Below are positions 27,952 to 37,644 of a stretch of 64,000 bases of DNA, one piece after another; within the stretch, counting starts at the first letter, position 1; every line of letters starts with the position of its first letter. Source of the DNA: an uncultured Pelagibacteraceae bacterium (lineage in GTDB: Bacteria; Pseudomonadota; Alphaproteobacteria; Pelagibacterales; Pelagibacteraceae). Under the pieces are notes generated by a model. That model was not told the origin of the DNA. It made no database searches and worked only from the letters and a program-made list of their open reading frames with translations. Location of the stretch: the NCBI GenBank assembly GCA_902594705.1, contig CACJNI010000002.1, forward strand, positions 124,001-188,000, written 5' to 3'. Both the position numbers and the translations under genes were made by a program.

Positions 27952-29001
27952 TTAGTTTTGTAATTCTTTAAATACTTTAAAGGCTTGGCTGATTTCTTTA
28001 ACATCATGAACCCTTAGGATTTGAACTCCTTGAAGGTATGCTTGAATGCATGAAGATACAGTTCCACCAATCCTTTCTTTAGTATCATTTTCTTTTGAAA
28101 TATCCTTAATAAATCTTTTTCTAGATAATCCCAACATTACAGGAAGGCCTAATGAATGAAAAATAGAAATACTCTTTAAAAGAGTAATATTATGTTTCAA
28201 ATTTTTTCCAAATCCGATACCTGGATCTAATATAATATTATTATGCTTAATACCTTCGTTTCTTAAGTATTTTAATTTATTTTCAAAGAAATCATAAATA
28301 TCAAGCAATACATTATTATACGATGGTTTTGATTGCATATTTTTGGGTGTTCCTTTCATATGATGAATGACAAAAGGTTTTTTTGTTTTTTTTAAATAAT
28401 TTATAGTCTCAGGATCATAACTTAGTCCAGACACATCATTTATAAGATCTACTTTTATTTTGGAAGCTTTATCCATAACAAAACTTTTTCTAGTATCTAA
28501 TGAAACAAAACTTTTTTTATTTTTTAAAATTTTTAAGATAAACTTTATTCTATCCCATTCTTTTCTTGGATTAATATCTTTTGCACCTGGTCTTGTAGAC
28601 TCTCCACCAACATCTATTATCTTTGCGCCATTTGATAATAAGTTATTTACATGTTTTAACGCTAAATTTTTTTTATTATATTTGCCACCATCTGAGAAAC
28701 TATCTGGAGTTAAATTAACTATGCCCATCAAAATAGGGATATCCGATAAATTTATTTGTTTAAAAATTTTCTTTTTTTTTATATTTTTTAAATCTCTATA
28801 AACTTTTTTTTTTAATTTAGTTGAAAGTTTACTAATATCTTTAATATTGATTATTTTGTTTTTTTTTCTGTCAATGATTTCTAATTTATCAAAAGAAATA
28901 TGATTGTATCCATTGAGAGGAATAGATTTTTTTTTTTTAATGTATGTTTTTGATGTTGTTCCGTAATAAAAATTACACGCTCTAGTGTAATATTTATTCA
29001 T
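27952..29001 (-). CDS. folP: Dihydropteroate synthase
   Basis: FolP couples p-aminobenzoate to dihydropterin pyrophosphate. The catalytic barrel begins about residue 88 with PILMGIVNLTPDSFSDGG and includes IIDVGGESTRPGA, SLDTRKSFVM, NDVSGL, FVIHHMKGTP and LDPGIGFGKNL. The 349 residues exceed the 270-280 of E. coli FolP because of a basic extension (1-85: MNKYYTRACNFYYGTTSKTY onward), which alphaproteobacterial relatives also have. It lies between ftsH and glmM with 6-bp and 2-bp spacers. No folK or folB is adjacent. Confidence 0.95.
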   Translation of the reverse strand: MNKYYTRACNFYYGTTSKTYIKKKKSIPLNGYNHISFDKLEIIDRKKNKIINIKDISKLSTKLKKKVYRDLKNIKKKKIFKQINLSDIPILMGIVNLTPDSFSDGGKYNKKNLALKHVNNLLSNGAKIIDVGGESTRPGAKDINPRKEWDRIKFILKILKNKKSFVSLDTRKSFVMDKASKIKVDLINDVSGLSYDPETINYLKKTKKPFVIHHMKGTPKNMQSKPSYNNVLLDIYDFFENKLKYLRNEGIKHNNIILDPGIGFGKNLKHNITLLKSISIFHSLGLPVMLGLSRKRFIKDISKENDTKERIGGTVSSCIQAYLQGVQILRVHDVKEISQAFKVFKELQN

Positions 29002-29007
29002 TAGTGC

Positions 29008-30900
29008 TTAGTGCACTATCTTAGGCTTTAAGCCCATTGAACCAAGTGCTGAGCTTTGATCATCATCTTCAACTTTAAGATCTTCTTTATTCTTAGGATA
29101 TATATTTTTATTTATTAAATCTTCAATTTCTGCACCTGTTAAAGTTTCGTAAGTAAGCAAAGCTTTTGCTAGTTTATGCAGATCATCAATTTTTTCAGTC
29201 AATACCTTTCTTGCTCTTTCGTAACCCATATCAACAAATTTTCTAATCTCACTATCTACTTTTCTAGCAGTTTCCTCTGACATATTTTGTTGTCTTGCAA
29301 CAGACCTTCCTAAAAATACTTCTTCTTCGTTTTCACCATAAGCAACTGGTCCCATTTCTTTACTTAACCCAGCTCTCATAACCATTGCTCTTGCTCTTTT
29401 AGTTGCTTGTTCAATATCGCTTGCTGCTCCTGTAGTTACTTTGTCATCTCCAAAAATTATTTCTTCAGCAACTCTTCCCCCCATAGCGATGGCCATTTGG
29501 GCATGAAGTTGTTCTCTTGTTTGAGAGACTTCATCTCTTTCAGGTAATTGCATAACCATACCTAAAGCTCTTCCTCTTGGTATTATTGTTGCTTTATGTA
29601 TAGGATAAGCGGCTTTTTCATTTATTGTTACAATTGCATGTCCAGCCTCATGGTAAGCAGTTAGTTTTTTCTCTTCCTCTGACATTACCATAGATCTTCT
29701 TTCAGACCCCATCATTACTTTATCTTTAGCTTCTTCAAATTCTTGATACGTCACAATTCTTTTGTTTTTTCTAGCAGCTAGCAATGCTGCCTCGTTTACT
29801 AGATTTGCTAAATCTGCACCAGAAAATCCAGGTGTTCCTCTAGCCACTGTTCTTAGATTAACATCAGGTGCCATTGATATTTTCTTTGCATGTACTTTTA
29901 AAATTTTCTCTCTACCGATTAGATCTGGATTGGAGACAACAACCTGTCTGTCAAATCTTCCTGGTCTTAAAAGAGCTGGATCTAATACATCTGGTCTATT
30001 AGTTGCAGCAATAATAATTACACCTTCATTTGTATCAAAACCATCCATCTCAACTAATAACTGATTGAGCGTTTGCTCTCTTTCATCATTTCCTCCACCA
30101 AGACCTGCTCCTCTGCTTCTTCCTACTGCATCAATCTCATCAATGAATATTATACACGGAGAATGTTTTTTACCTTGTTCAAACATATCTCTAACTCTCG
30201 AAGCTCCGACACCAACAAACATTTCGACGAAATCTGATCCAGATATAGTGAAGAATGGAACTCCAGCTTCACCAGCAATTGCTCTTGCCAATAAAGTCTT
30301 ACCAGTTCCTGGGGGACCTACCAGTAAACAACCTCTTGGTATCTTACCACCTAATCTGCTAAACTTTCTTGGATCTTTTAAAAATTCAACTACTTCTTCT
30401 ACTTCCTCTTTAGCTTCCTCAACACCAGCAACGTCATTAAAAGTAACTTTTCCTTTTACTTCATTCATCATTTTTGCTTTCGATCTTCCAAATCCCATTG
30501 CACCACCTTTTCCACCTTGCATTTGTCTCATAAAGAAGATCCAAACAGCAATTAATAACAGCATTGGAAACCAAGAAAGAAGTATTCCTAATAATGATGG
30601 CATTTTTTCCTCTAATGGACTTGCTGAGATGCTTACACCTTTATCGCTTAGTTTCTGGATTAAGTTCGGGTCTTCAGGAGCATAAGTGGTGAATTGATCT
30701 CCATTTGATAATACTCCTTTTATATTTTTTCCTTGTATCTCTACTCTAACTACTCTTCCATTATCGACTTCAGTTAAGAATTCTGAGAAAATAATTTTAT
30801 TTTTTTGAGAAATCGAACCTTGTGGGTTTTTAAACATATTATAAAGACCGATCGTTAAAATAACGATTATTCCCCACATGGCTAAGTTTTTAAAATTCAT
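29008..30900 (-). CDS. ftsH: ATP-dependent zinc metalloprotease FtsH
   Basis: FtsH is the membrane AAA protease that degrades RpoH, misassembled membrane proteins and LpxC. Two N-terminal membrane segments (about 5-25 and 105-125) flank a small periplasmic domain. The AAA module has Walker [17 protein letters not shown] (about 195-210), Walker [10 protein letters not shown] and the second region of homology [13 protein letters not shown]. The zinc protease site is HEAGH near 417. The length is 630 residues. It sits 64 bp after tilS in the usual tilS-ftsH order. Its modulators hflK/hflC and one likely substrate gene, rpoH, are also in the window. Confidence 0.98.
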   Translation of the reverse strand: MNFKNLAMWGIIVILTIGLYNMFKNPQGSISQKNKIIFSEFLTEVDNGRVVRVEIQGKNIKGVLSNGDQFTTYAPEDPNLIQKLSDKGVSISASPLEEKMPSLLGILLSWFPMLLLIAVWIFFMRQMQGGKGGAMGFGRSKAKMMNEVKGKVTFNDVAGVEEAKEEVEEVVEFLKDPRKFSRLGGKIPRGCLLVGPPGTGKTLLARAIAGEAGVPFFTISGSDFVEMFVGVGASRVRDMFEQGKKHSPCIIFIDEIDAVGRSRGAGLGGGNDEREQTLNQLLVEMDGFDTNEGVIIIAATNRPDVLDPALLRPGRFDRQVVVSNPDLIGREKILKVHAKKISMAPDVNLRTVARGTPGFSGADLANLVNEAALLAARKNKRIVTYQEFEEAKDKVMMGSERRSMVMSEEEKKLTAYHEAGHAIVTINEKAAYPIHKATIIPRGRALGMVMQLPERDEVSQTREQLHAQMAIAMGGRVAEEIIFGDDKVTTGAASDIEQATKRARAMVMRAGLSKEMGPVAYGENEEEVFLGRSVARQQNMSEETARKVDSEIRKFVDMGYERARKVLTEKIDDLHKLAKALLTYETLTGAEIEDLINKNIYPKNKEDLKVEDDDQSSALGSMGLKPKIVH

Positions 30901-30964
30901 AAAGCACTAAATTAAGAATTATTAATAAATTAACAAGTGTCAATTTGATCATTTAACAAAAAAA

Positions 30965-32017
30965 TTATCGTTTTTCTGGGTAAATAATCACTGAATCTTG
31001 AATTTTTTCGATAATACATCCAGAAAGTGTCAATTTCACGTTTTTGTTTGAAAACTTTATAGAATCTATAAGACTATTCACCTTTTTGCCTCTTGGATAA
31101 TTTTTTTTCCAACTAATGCGTTTAATTACTTGTATTATGCTTCTCAAAATAATTTCCTCAGGATTATTAAAAAAAGATTGGTTTAATATTATTTTTTTAT
31201 CTTTCTCAAAATACTTTGAGTTTTCTAAAATATTTTTATCAACATAAAATTCGATTACTTGATCACTTTTTGACAAATTTTTTAGAGTTAAATAGAATTT
31301 ATTAAACTTTAGACCTTCTTTATCTAAATTTATTAGAAGTTTTCTAATTCTGCTCCTTAAAAATTTATCATCATTATTTGTGGGATCATCTACAAAAAAT
31401 CCAAAAGTTTTTTTATTTATTTTAAGTAGATCTTTTTTTGAAGTAGATAGAAATGGTCTAATAACATTAATTCCATTATAAATTATTACGTTTTTGTTAA
31501 AAGAAACAAGTCCTTTTAAACCAGAGCCTCTAAGAAATCTTATAAAAAAATTTTCAATTAGATCATCTTTATGATGGCCCAATATAAGATAGTCTATTTT
31601 TTGTTTATGGCACTCTTCAAAAAATAAATCATATCTTAAGTCTCTTGCATAAGACTGTATATTCTTATTAATTTTAACAATTTTTTTTGAAAGAATTTTA
31701 CAATTAATTCCAAAGTTTTGTTTCAGTTTATACTTCAAGTTTTTAGCTTCGATTGTAGATTCTTTTCTTAGTTTATGATCTATTATTACAGGGTACAATT
31801 TAGTATAATGTTTTAAAGCATAGCACTGAGAGAAAAATAAAACAGCTAAGCTGTCAGCACCACCAGATACCCCAATCATAATCTTTTTATTGGTCAAATC
31901 CATAGATGCGAGATTATTTGAAAATAGGTTATATAATTTTCTTACCTGGGGATCCTTTAATTTTGTTATATAAAAATTAGGAGTTTTCTTTGTTACACTC
32001 AAACTTTTTCTCTTCAT
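30965..32017 (-). CDS. tilS: tRNA(Ile)-lysidine synthase TilS
   Basis: TilS puts lysine on C34 of the AUA-reading tRNA-Ile. The N-type ATP pyrophosphatase motif is MIGVSGGADSLAVLFF; LGHHKDDLIENFFIRFLRGSGLKGL and RPFLSTSKKDLL are further TilS blocks. The frame is open upstream to 32077, deep inside cpoB. I chose the ATG at 32017 (MKRKSLSV...), which overlaps cpoB by 41 bp and leaves about 48 residues before the motif; the next ATG is much closer to the motif and would cut a conserved-looking helix. The start is therefore less sure than the gene. Confidence 0.9.
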   Translation of the reverse strand: MKRKSLSVTKKTPNFYITKLKDPQVRKLYNLFSNNLASMDLTNKKIMIGVSGGADSLAVLFFSQCYALKHYTKLYPVIIDHKLRKESTIEAKNLKYKLKQNFGINCKILSKKIVKINKNIQSYARDLRYDLFFEECHKQKIDYLILGHHKDDLIENFFIRFLRGSGLKGLVSFNKNVIIYNGINVIRPFLSTSKKDLLKINKKTFGFFVDDPTNNDDKFLRSRIRKLLINLDKEGLKFNKFYLTLKNLSKSDQVIEFYVDKNILENSKYFEKDKKIILNQSFFNNPEEIILRSIIQVIKRISWKKNYPRGKKVNSLIDSIKFSNKNVKLTLSGCIIEKIQDSVIIYPEKR

Positions 32018-33002
32018 ATTTTGCTTTTTGAAGAACTGATTGAGTGGCATTTGGATACTGTTTTTTAACACCAGCAATCATTAAGCAACCCTGATCTTTC
32101 TCTCCTATTTGAACTAAAGATACACCAAGCTTCAAAAGGTTAATGGGTGCTTTTTCACTCTTGGGATATTTTTGGTAACCCTCTAAATAAGCAGATGCTG
32201 CATCTGTATAAAGCTGTCTTATTCTAAAAGTTTCTGCATACCAATACTGTGCGTTTCCAGAAAGATCATTATCTGGATTTGTATCAACAAATTCTCTGAA
32301 TGCTCTTTCTGCCATATTATAATCTCCCACCTTTAAAAAACTAGTTGCGAATTCATATTGCTCTAAAGGAGAAGTGTCAGGTAAAATTTTTTCTTCGTTT
32401 ATAAAATTTTCTGTCAAAATTGTCTGAGTCGTTTCGACAGACTGTATTGCTTGTGTATCATTTTTATCTGTCATATCTTTATATGATATTGTACCTAAAT
32501 CTTGAGGCTGAGATGTGCCTGGCATTATTTTCTTACTTGTTAAGTTCGTATCTATGTTTTCATTTTTTGTATTATTTTCATTTGTTAATAAATTCTGTTC
32601 ATTAATTTCATTTTTTTGAGCAAGGTTAGAATTATTTTCTAATTCTTGAAATCTTAATTGATTATCAGCCTGAGTCTTCGATAATCTTGAAGATAATTTA
32701 TCAATTTTAAAGTTAACTTCTTCAAATTTGTTGGTTAAATTTTGAAATTGTTTTTCTATTTCAGACAATTTTAATAAATGTCTTGTCAGCACATCCTCTG
32801 TTGCCTTATCTGTTAAAGCGTTTTCTCCACCAGATTTTTTTTGAAAAGATTCTGAATAAACTGCTCTCTCCAATGTTCTAAGGTCCTTTTGAATAATTTC
32901 TAGTATTTCTCTCATATTCAATTCTTCTGAATTTGCATTTATAGTTAAAAATAAGATAGAGAGCGTGTAAGAAAAAATTTTAATATACTTTTTGATCATC
33001 AA
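31977..33002 (-). CDS. cpoB: Tol-Pal system protein CpoB (YbgF)
   Basis: CpoB is a periplasmic protein that links PBP1B and the Tol machine during septal peptidoglycan synthesis. It begins with a signal peptide (MMIKKYIKIFSYTLSILFLT, cleavage likely after NAN/NSE). A coiled coil (about 30-130: LSEIEKQFQNLTNKFEEVNF) drives trimerisation; the middle is Asn/Thr-rich and unstructured; the C-terminal part (about 215-330) holds TPR-like repeats (YEFATSFLKVGDYNMAERAF, NAQYWYAETFRIRQLYTDAA). The length of 341 residues fits. It follows pal after a terminator-like hairpin, and tilS starts inside its 3' end. Confidence 0.9.
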   Translation of the reverse strand: MMIKKYIKIFSYTLSILFLTINANSEELNMREILEIIQKDLRTLERAVYSESFQKKSGGENALTDKATEDVLTRHLLKLSEIEKQFQNLTNKFEEVNFKIDKLSSRLSKTQADNQLRFQELENNSNLAQKNEINEQNLLTNENNTKNENIDTNLTSKKIMPGTSQPQDLGTISYKDMTDKNDTQAIQSVETTQTILTENFINEEKILPDTSPLEQYEFATSFLKVGDYNMAERAFREFVDTNPDNDLSGNAQYWYAETFRIRQLYTDAASAYLEGYQKYPKSEKAPINLLKLGVSLVQIGEKDQGCLMIAGVKKQYPNATQSVLQKAKYEEKKFECNKENS

Positions 33003-33024
33003 TTATTTTTTTATTATAATAATG

Positions 33025-33070
33025 GCAAAAAAAAGACCCTAAAATTATTTATAATAATCTTAGGGTCTTT
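33025..33070 (-). terminator. Rho-independent terminator (or attenuator) after pal
   Basis: The arms AAAGACCCTAA (33032-33042) and TTAGGGTCTTT (33060-33070) are perfectly complementary over 11 bp with a 17-nt loop. On the minus strand the hairpin is followed by a U-run (complement of 33028-33034), the canonical terminator layout, 19 bp after the pal stop. As cpoB is downstream on the same strand, partial read-through may set the pal:cpoB ratio. Confidence 0.8.
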
Positions 33071-33088
33071 AAAATATTTAAAATAGCT

Positions 33089-33577
33089 TTAATTAGCTTT
33101 TACTGTTACAGATCTTCTATTTTTCGACCAAGAAAGGGGGTTAGAACCTGAATCAACTGGTCTCTCTTTTCCGTAACTTATCACTGATATTCTATCAGCA
33201 GATATACCGTAAGTGATTAGATAATCTTTAGCTGCATTAGCTCTTCTTTCACCTAACGCCAAGTTATATTCTCTAGTACCTCTTTCATCGGCATGACCTT
33301 CAACCACAACATTGATACTAGAATTTGCTCTTAACCAATTTGCTTGTTTTCTTAAAGTGTCTCTTGATTTAGTCGTTAAAATAGACTCGTTTGTAGCAAA
33401 AAATACTCTGTCCGGAACACCGTCAGCTAAATATTTAACAGTATCAGTGCCTGTATAAACATCACCTTGCATCTGACCTTCTACTTTTGTAGAAGTGGTT
33501 TTTGTTGCACAAGCTGATACGATTAAACTTAATAATATAACTAGAAAAGTGTTTCTAAATGATTTGCTAAAATTCAT
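33089..33577 (-). CDS. pal: Peptidoglycan-associated lipoprotein Pal
   Basis: Pal anchors the outer membrane to peptidoglycan and binds TolB. The N-terminus carries a lipoprotein signal ending in a lipobox VSAC with the lipidated cysteine at residue 23. The OmpA-like domain (about 55-160) has VVVEGHADERGTREYNLALG, the peptidoglycan-binding loop, and RRANAAKDYLITYGI, then KNRRSVTVKAN. At 162 residues it is the typical size. It lies 99 bp downstream of tolB and before a strong hairpin. Confidence 0.97.
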   Translation of the reverse strand: MNFSKSFRNTFLVILLSLIVSACATKTTSTKVEGQMQGDVYTGTDTVKYLADGVPDRVFFATNESILTTKSRDTLRKQANWLRANSSINVVVEGHADERGTREYNLALGERRANAAKDYLITYGISADRISVISYGKERPVDSGSNPLSWSKNRRSVTVKAN

Positions 33578-33676
33578 TAATGCTCCTTAATAATTTATTA
33601 GAACTTTTTCACAACTAATTAGATGTTTCAAGCATAAAAATCAACTTAATTTGTATTAAAAATTAATAAAAAAGCC

Positions 33677-35023
33677 CTAATTGCTCAATAAAGACGACCA
33701 AGATGGGTCAGAGGCATCAGTCTCTGTTTGAACCTGCCTTTCATTATATCCTGTAAGATCTATAGACCAGAGCTTGGCGCTAAATCCCTCTCCTTTATCG
33801 TTAGATTTTGTTTCTCTATAGAAAATTAATACCCTTCCATTAGGAGACCAAGAAGGGGCTTCTTGATAATAATTTTCAGTTAACAATCTCTCACCAGAAC
33901 CATCGGTTCGCATAACACCAATATAAAATTTTCCTTTGTGTAATTTTGTAAACGCAATTAAATCGCCTCTTGGAGACCATACTGGCGTTCCATACAAACC
34001 TTTACCAAAAGAGATTCTTTTTACATTCGATCCATCAGATTTCATTACATAGATTTGTTGAAACCCACTTCTATCAGAATTAAATGTAATAAATTTATTA
34101 TCCGGGGAATATGATGGCGAGGTATCAATTGATGGATGATTGGTTATTCTCTCTACAATTCGATTTTCTAAATCCATAGTATAGATATCTGAATTGCCAT
34201 CTTTAGCAAAGCTCATTATAATTTTTTTTCCATCTGGTGAAAATCTTGGAGCAAATGTCATTCCTGGAAAATCACCAACTACTTCTTGAGTTCCTGTTTC
34301 GATATCTAATAAATATACCCGAGGAAGATTTTTGAAATATGATAAATAAGTTACCATCTGACTTGATGGATTAAATCTTGGAGTTAAAACTAATTCATTT
34401 CCTAAGGTTAAATACTTTGTATTAAACCCATCTTGATCCATAATTGCTAATTTCTTAACTCTTGCTGTCTTTGGACCTTCTTCAGAAACATAAATAATTC
34501 TTGTGTCAAAATATCCTTTTTCTCCAGTTAATCTCTCATAAACTTTATCAGAAATTATATGTCCAACTCTTCTCCAATTAGTAGGGACTGTTGTAAATGC
34601 TAAAGCCATCATTTCTCTCCCAGCTAAAATATCCCAAAGTCTAAATTCAACTTTTAATTTTTTATTCTCAATTGTTACTTTTCCTGTAATTAAAGCTTGA
34701 GCTTTAATCAATGCCCAATCTTCAAATCTTGGTTTTAAATGTGCAATATCTGGCTTTTGTAAAAATGCTTCTTTGCTTAGTGGATTAAACAAACCTGAGG
34801 TTTTTAGATTGTTCTCTACCACAGATGAAATTTCAGAACCAACATTTTCTACTTTTATTTCATTGATTGAATTTTTTTTTGAGTTATCGTCTTGAAATAA
34901 TGGTGAAACTGCAATTGGCAAAGGATCTAGATTACCTCTTGTTATATCAATTTCTATTAAAGAATTTGCTTTCGTTATTAAAAACAAAAATACTAAAAGG
35001 GTTAAGTTAAATATTCTAATCAT
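33677..35023 (-). CDS. tolB: Tol-Pal system beta-propeller protein TolB
   Basis: TolB is the periplasmic partner of Pal and TolA. A signal peptide covers about residues 1-20; an alpha/beta N-domain follows ([15 protein letters not shown]-type [13 protein letters not shown]), and the WD40-like propeller from about residue 190 shows repeated blade starts such as [59 protein letters not shown] and [14 protein letters not shown]. The length is 448 residues. Its ATG at 35023 shares one base with the end of tolA, so the two are translationally coupled. Confidence 0.97.
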   Translation of the reverse strand: MIRIFNLTLLVFLFLITKANSLIEIDITRGNLDPLPIAVSPLFQDDNSKKNSINEIKVENVGSEISSVVENNLKTSGLFNPLSKEAFLQKPDIAHLKPRFEDWALIKAQALITGKVTIENKKLKVEFRLWDILAGREMMALAFTTVPTNWRRVGHIISDKVYERLTGEKGYFDTRIIYVSEEGPKTARVKKLAIMDQDGFNTKYLTLGNELVLTPRFNPSSQMVTYLSYFKNLPRVYLLDIETGTQEVVGDFPGMTFAPRFSPDGKKIIMSFAKDGNSDIYTMDLENRIVERITNHPSIDTSPSYSPDNKFITFNSDRSGFQQIYVMKSDGSNVKRISFGKGLYGTPVWSPRGDLIAFTKLHKGKFYIGVMRTDGSGERLLTENYYQEAPSWSPNGRVLIFYRETKSNDKGEGFSAKLWSIDLTGYNERQVQTETDASDPSWSSLLSN

Positions 35024-35991
35024 TATCCTCCAAGCATATCACGAGCATCAAAATTTAAAATCATATTTTTCCATCTTTCATAACCACTAGTAGGAACTTT
35101 TAATGGGTTACACAGCTGGATAGCTCTTCTCACACTATCTGCTAGTGTTCTAAATTTTTCTTTACCAGGAGTATTCATTTTTATATGATCTAACATTTCA
35201 AGCTTTTCAATTGTTCCATCTGGTTTTAATTGGAGCTTAACTCTAACTAATAAATCTTCACTAAATGGCAAACCTATAGGCACACTCCAACATGTAAATA
35301 TTTGAGCCTTTAAAGCATCTTCCTCACTTAATGTTAGCTTTGAATAGTCCATAGTTTCATCAGTTGATTGAGAAATCTTATCAACTTCTTTTTTTGTTTC
35401 TGCTAAATTTTCTTTTTTTTTATCAATTAAAGCTGCAATTTCATTTAAATCCAATTTTTCTTTTTTTTCAAATTCTGACACTTGTTTAACTTTTTTTTCA
35501 TCCAAAATAGGTTTTTTAGTTTGAACTATTTTTTTTATATTCTCATCATTGATTTCTTTTGAGGGTTTCTGTTTTTTTTCTTCCTTAGGTTGAATTTTCT
35601 GTTTTTCTTTTTCTGGCAAGGGCACTGCATTTAATTTTTCTTTTTTTAACTTTTCTATTTTATTTTCATTTGTTGGTGTTTTTTTTGATACAATCTTAGA
35701 AATTTCATTTTTTTTTTTATCTGTCTGAACCTCTTTTTTTTTGTCTTTTTTTACTTTCTTTGGAGGTGCTTGTTCAGACAAAAGTTTTTCATTTTCTTTT
35801 TTTGCCTTCTCGATTATTTTTGATGCTTTTGGTGCAAAAGGAATATTTGTCTTATCAGCTATTTGAATAAGTTCAACAGAAATAAGAGGTGGAATATCAA
35901 GAGGTTTTTTAGCAACAAATGGTAAAGCCAAAATACTTACCATAACAATAGCAAAATGAAATCCAGATGAGATTAAAAGACCTCGATACAT
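35023..35991 (-). CDS. tolA: TolA-like energy transducer
   Basis: TolA spans the periplasm, linking the proton-driven TolQR to TolB/Pal. One membrane segment (about 5-25: [20 protein letters not shown]), then roughly 180 residues very rich in Lys and Glu (long helix), then a C-terminal domain (about 220-322) resembling TolA/TonB C-domains ([20 protein letters not shown]). The domain is the divergent part of the family, so the call rests on architecture plus location between tolR and tolB. The A-rich lysine codon runs give long T-tracts on the plus strand. Confidence 0.93.
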   Translation of the reverse strand: MYRGLLISSGFHFAIVMVSILALPFVAKKPLDIPPLISVELIQIADKTNIPFAPKASKIIEKAKKENEKLLSEQAPPKKVKKDKKKEVQTDKKKNEISKIVSKKTPTNENKIEKLKKEKLNAVPLPEKEKQKIQPKEEKKQKPSKEINDENIKKIVQTKKPILDEKKVKQVSEFEKKEKLDLNEIAALIDKKKENLAETKKEVDKISQSTDETMDYSKLTLSEEDALKAQIFTCWSVPIGLPFSEDLLVRVKLQLKPDGTIEKLEMLDHIKMNTPGKEKFRTLADSVRRAIQLCNPLKVPTSGYERWKNMILNFDARDMLGG

Positions 35992-35996
35992 AATCT

Positions 35997-36413
35997 TTAT
36001 CTCTCTTTATTTGGTTCAGATATTAAGGCAACTTTTGTAAATCCCGATCCTGAAAGCATTCCCATAATTTCAAGAACCCTTCCATAATTAATTGCTTTGT
36101 CTCCCCTAACATATATTCTTGTGTCAGTTCTGTTATTTGACACTGCCAATATTTTTACAATTAAATTATTAAATTCAACTTTTGTTTCCTGAATAAAAAT
36201 TTCACCTTTAGAATTAATTGTTAAAGTTAAAGGTTCATTTTCCTCTGGAAGTGTATCAGCAGAAGTTTCTGGCAAATCTACCTGAACTCCAACAGTGAGT
36301 AATGGTGCAGTTACCATGAATATAATTAGTAAAACTAACATTACATCAACAAATGGTGTAACATTAATTTCACTCATTGGATCGTTTTTTGAACTTTTGA
36401 GCTTAAATCCCAT
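35997..36413 (-). CDS. tolR: TolR/ExbD family protein
   Basis: TolR, with TolQ, forms the ion channel that energises TolA. The single membrane segment carries the conserved proton-path aspartate in NVTPFVDVMLVLLIIFMVTA (about residues 19-38), preceded by a basic cytoplasmic tail. The periplasmic part has DLPETSADTLP and RVLEIMGMLSGSGFTKVALI. The length of 138 residues is typical. It is directly followed by tolA (5-bp spacer) and directly follows tolQ. Confidence 0.96.
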   Translation of the reverse strand: MGFKLKSSKNDPMSEINVTPFVDVMLVLLIIFMVTAPLLTVGVQVDLPETSADTLPEENEPLTLTINSKGEIFIQETKVEFNNLIVKILAVSNNRTDTRIYVRGDKAINYGRVLEIMGMLSGSGFTKVALISEPNKER

Positions 36414-37088
36414 TTAGATAATTGATAAAAATCTTTTTGAAAAATTTTCTAATTTTTGTGAGTATTTTCTAGAGTCTGAATTAAATTTATTGTATGCAAT
36501 TACAGCAGGGATTGCAGCCAATAATCCAAGTGCAGTTGCAAATAAGGCTTCTGCAATACCTGGAGCAACTATTGCAAGACTTGTATTTCTTGAAATTGCA
36601 ATCGATTGAAATGAATTCATAATTCCCCAAACAGTTCCGAATAATCCTATAAAAGGAGCTGTCGATCCAACTGTTGCTAAAAAACTATTATACTTTTCAA
36701 CTGCCACCATTTGTTTTTCAATATTCACTTCTAAAACACTAGATAACCTCTCAGATAAATTTGATTTTGATCTAGTTTTCATAACTGTTTGCATAGAACT
36801 TTTAAATAATTTTGCCATAGGATCCTCCATGTTTGAAGGCAGGCTGTTATAAAATGTTTCAGCAGACTTTGATTTCCAGAATTTCTCTTCAAATTCCTCT
36901 GCGCTTTTATTAATTTTTCTAAACATTCTTATTTTTTCAAATATTATTGCCCATGAATAGATAGAACTTAGTATTAATATTATGATTACTGACTTGACAA
37001 TTATATCCGCGCGTAAAAATAAACTAATTAAAGAAAAATCTGTGTTACTTGCTAGACCTAAGCTTTGTGTTGCAATATCTGCTTCCAT
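36414..37088 (-). CDS. tolQ: TolQ/ExbB family protein
   Basis: TolQ is the three-helix subunit of the TolQR motor at the inner membrane. Membrane segments lie around residues 30-50 (VKSVIIILILSSIYSWAII), 135-160 and 170-195; the family motif VGSTAPFIGLFGTVWGIMN and the GLLAAIPAVIAYN stretch are clear. The length of 224 residues fits. It begins the minus-strand tol operon; 58 bp separate it from the ruvC-like gene upstream, leaving little room for ruvA and ruvB, which usually stand here in alphaproteobacteria. Confidence 0.97.
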   Translation of the reverse strand: MEADIATQSLGLASNTDFSLISLFLRADIIVKSVIIILILSSIYSWAIIFEKIRMFRKINKSAEEFEEKFWKSKSAETFYNSLPSNMEDPMAKLFKSSMQTVMKTRSKSNLSERLSSVLEVNIEKQMVAVEKYNSFLATVGSTAPFIGLFGTVWGIMNSFQSIAISRNTSLAIVAPGIAEALFATALGLLAAIPAVIAYNKFNSDSRKYSQKLENFSKRFLSII

Positions 37089-37146
37089 TCAATCGTTTCT
37101 CATTAAAATATGTCATTAATTTGACTTTAAAAAAAACCCTAATAGG

Positions 37147-37644
37147 CTAGTTATCGTTGTTTTCCCTTGTGTTTTCAAAATATTGAGCAATTAAAATAGC
37201 ATCTGCTTTATTATTATCTTTTTTTCTTGATAACTTATTAGAAATTCTAGGAAACATCTCTATTACTTTAGTTCTGCTGGCATCTTTTTCAGAATTAATC
37301 AAATTAAAATGTTTTTTCCATTTTGCTGGTCTAACATAAAAAATTGGGAGTTCCATTGCAGAACATATGCCTTTAATAACTCCAAATGATTGTCCAAAAT
37401 TAAACATGCTTGTTACACCTTGTCCTGGCATAGCAGAAACTTGTTCGACGATTACACTAATGTTTTCATTCATAAATTTATTTTTTATTAGAGTTATTTC
37501 GTTATATATTTGCCTACCATTAACTTGTTTTTTATTTTTTTTTCCTTCAGACATTGTAGGCATGTCAATTACATCAATTACTTTCCCATCAGAAAAAAAG
37601 CAAATAGCGCCTGCTATTCCTGGATCAATTCCAACAATTATCAT
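37147..37644 (-). CDS. RuvC-like Holliday junction resolvase, phage-type sequence
   Basis: A 165-residue RuvC/RNase H-fold nuclease: GIDPG (Asp near 7) and a glutamate in VIVEQVSAMPGQGVTSMF are present. The C-terminal catalytic part reads KKDNNKADAILIAQYF, i.e. one aspartate where bacterial RuvC has DxxDA. MPGQGVTSMFNFGQSFGVI and the KWKKHF stretch are like phage- and plasmid-borne RuvC relatives, not canonical bacterial RuvC. It lies between yebC and tolQ, where ruvC-ruvA-ruvB usually sits. Resolution of branched DNA is the likely role; which partner it uses is unknown, since no ruvA or ruvB is next to it. Confidence 0.8.
   Translation of the reverse strand: MIIVGIDPGIAGAICFFSDGKVIDVIDMPTMSEGKKNKKQVNGRQIYNEITLIKNKFMNENISVIVEQVSAMPGQGVTSMFNFGQSFGVIKGICSAMELPIFYVRPAKWKKHFNLINSEKDASRTKVIEMFPRISNKLSRKKDNNKADAILIAQYFENTRENNDN

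Noticed and set aside
30065-30685. 206-residue plus-strand open frame opposite ftsH.
   Set aside because: It is antisense to the highly conserved AAA domain; proline/serine-rich composition is typical of the reverse frame.
33640-33676. T-run with CCCTAA motif after tolB as a terminator.
   Set aside because: Only a three-base stem can be drawn; no stable hairpin.
37100-37146. T-tract with CCTAATAGG after the ruvC-like gene as a terminator.
   Set aside because: The possible stem is three base pairs; too weak to call.
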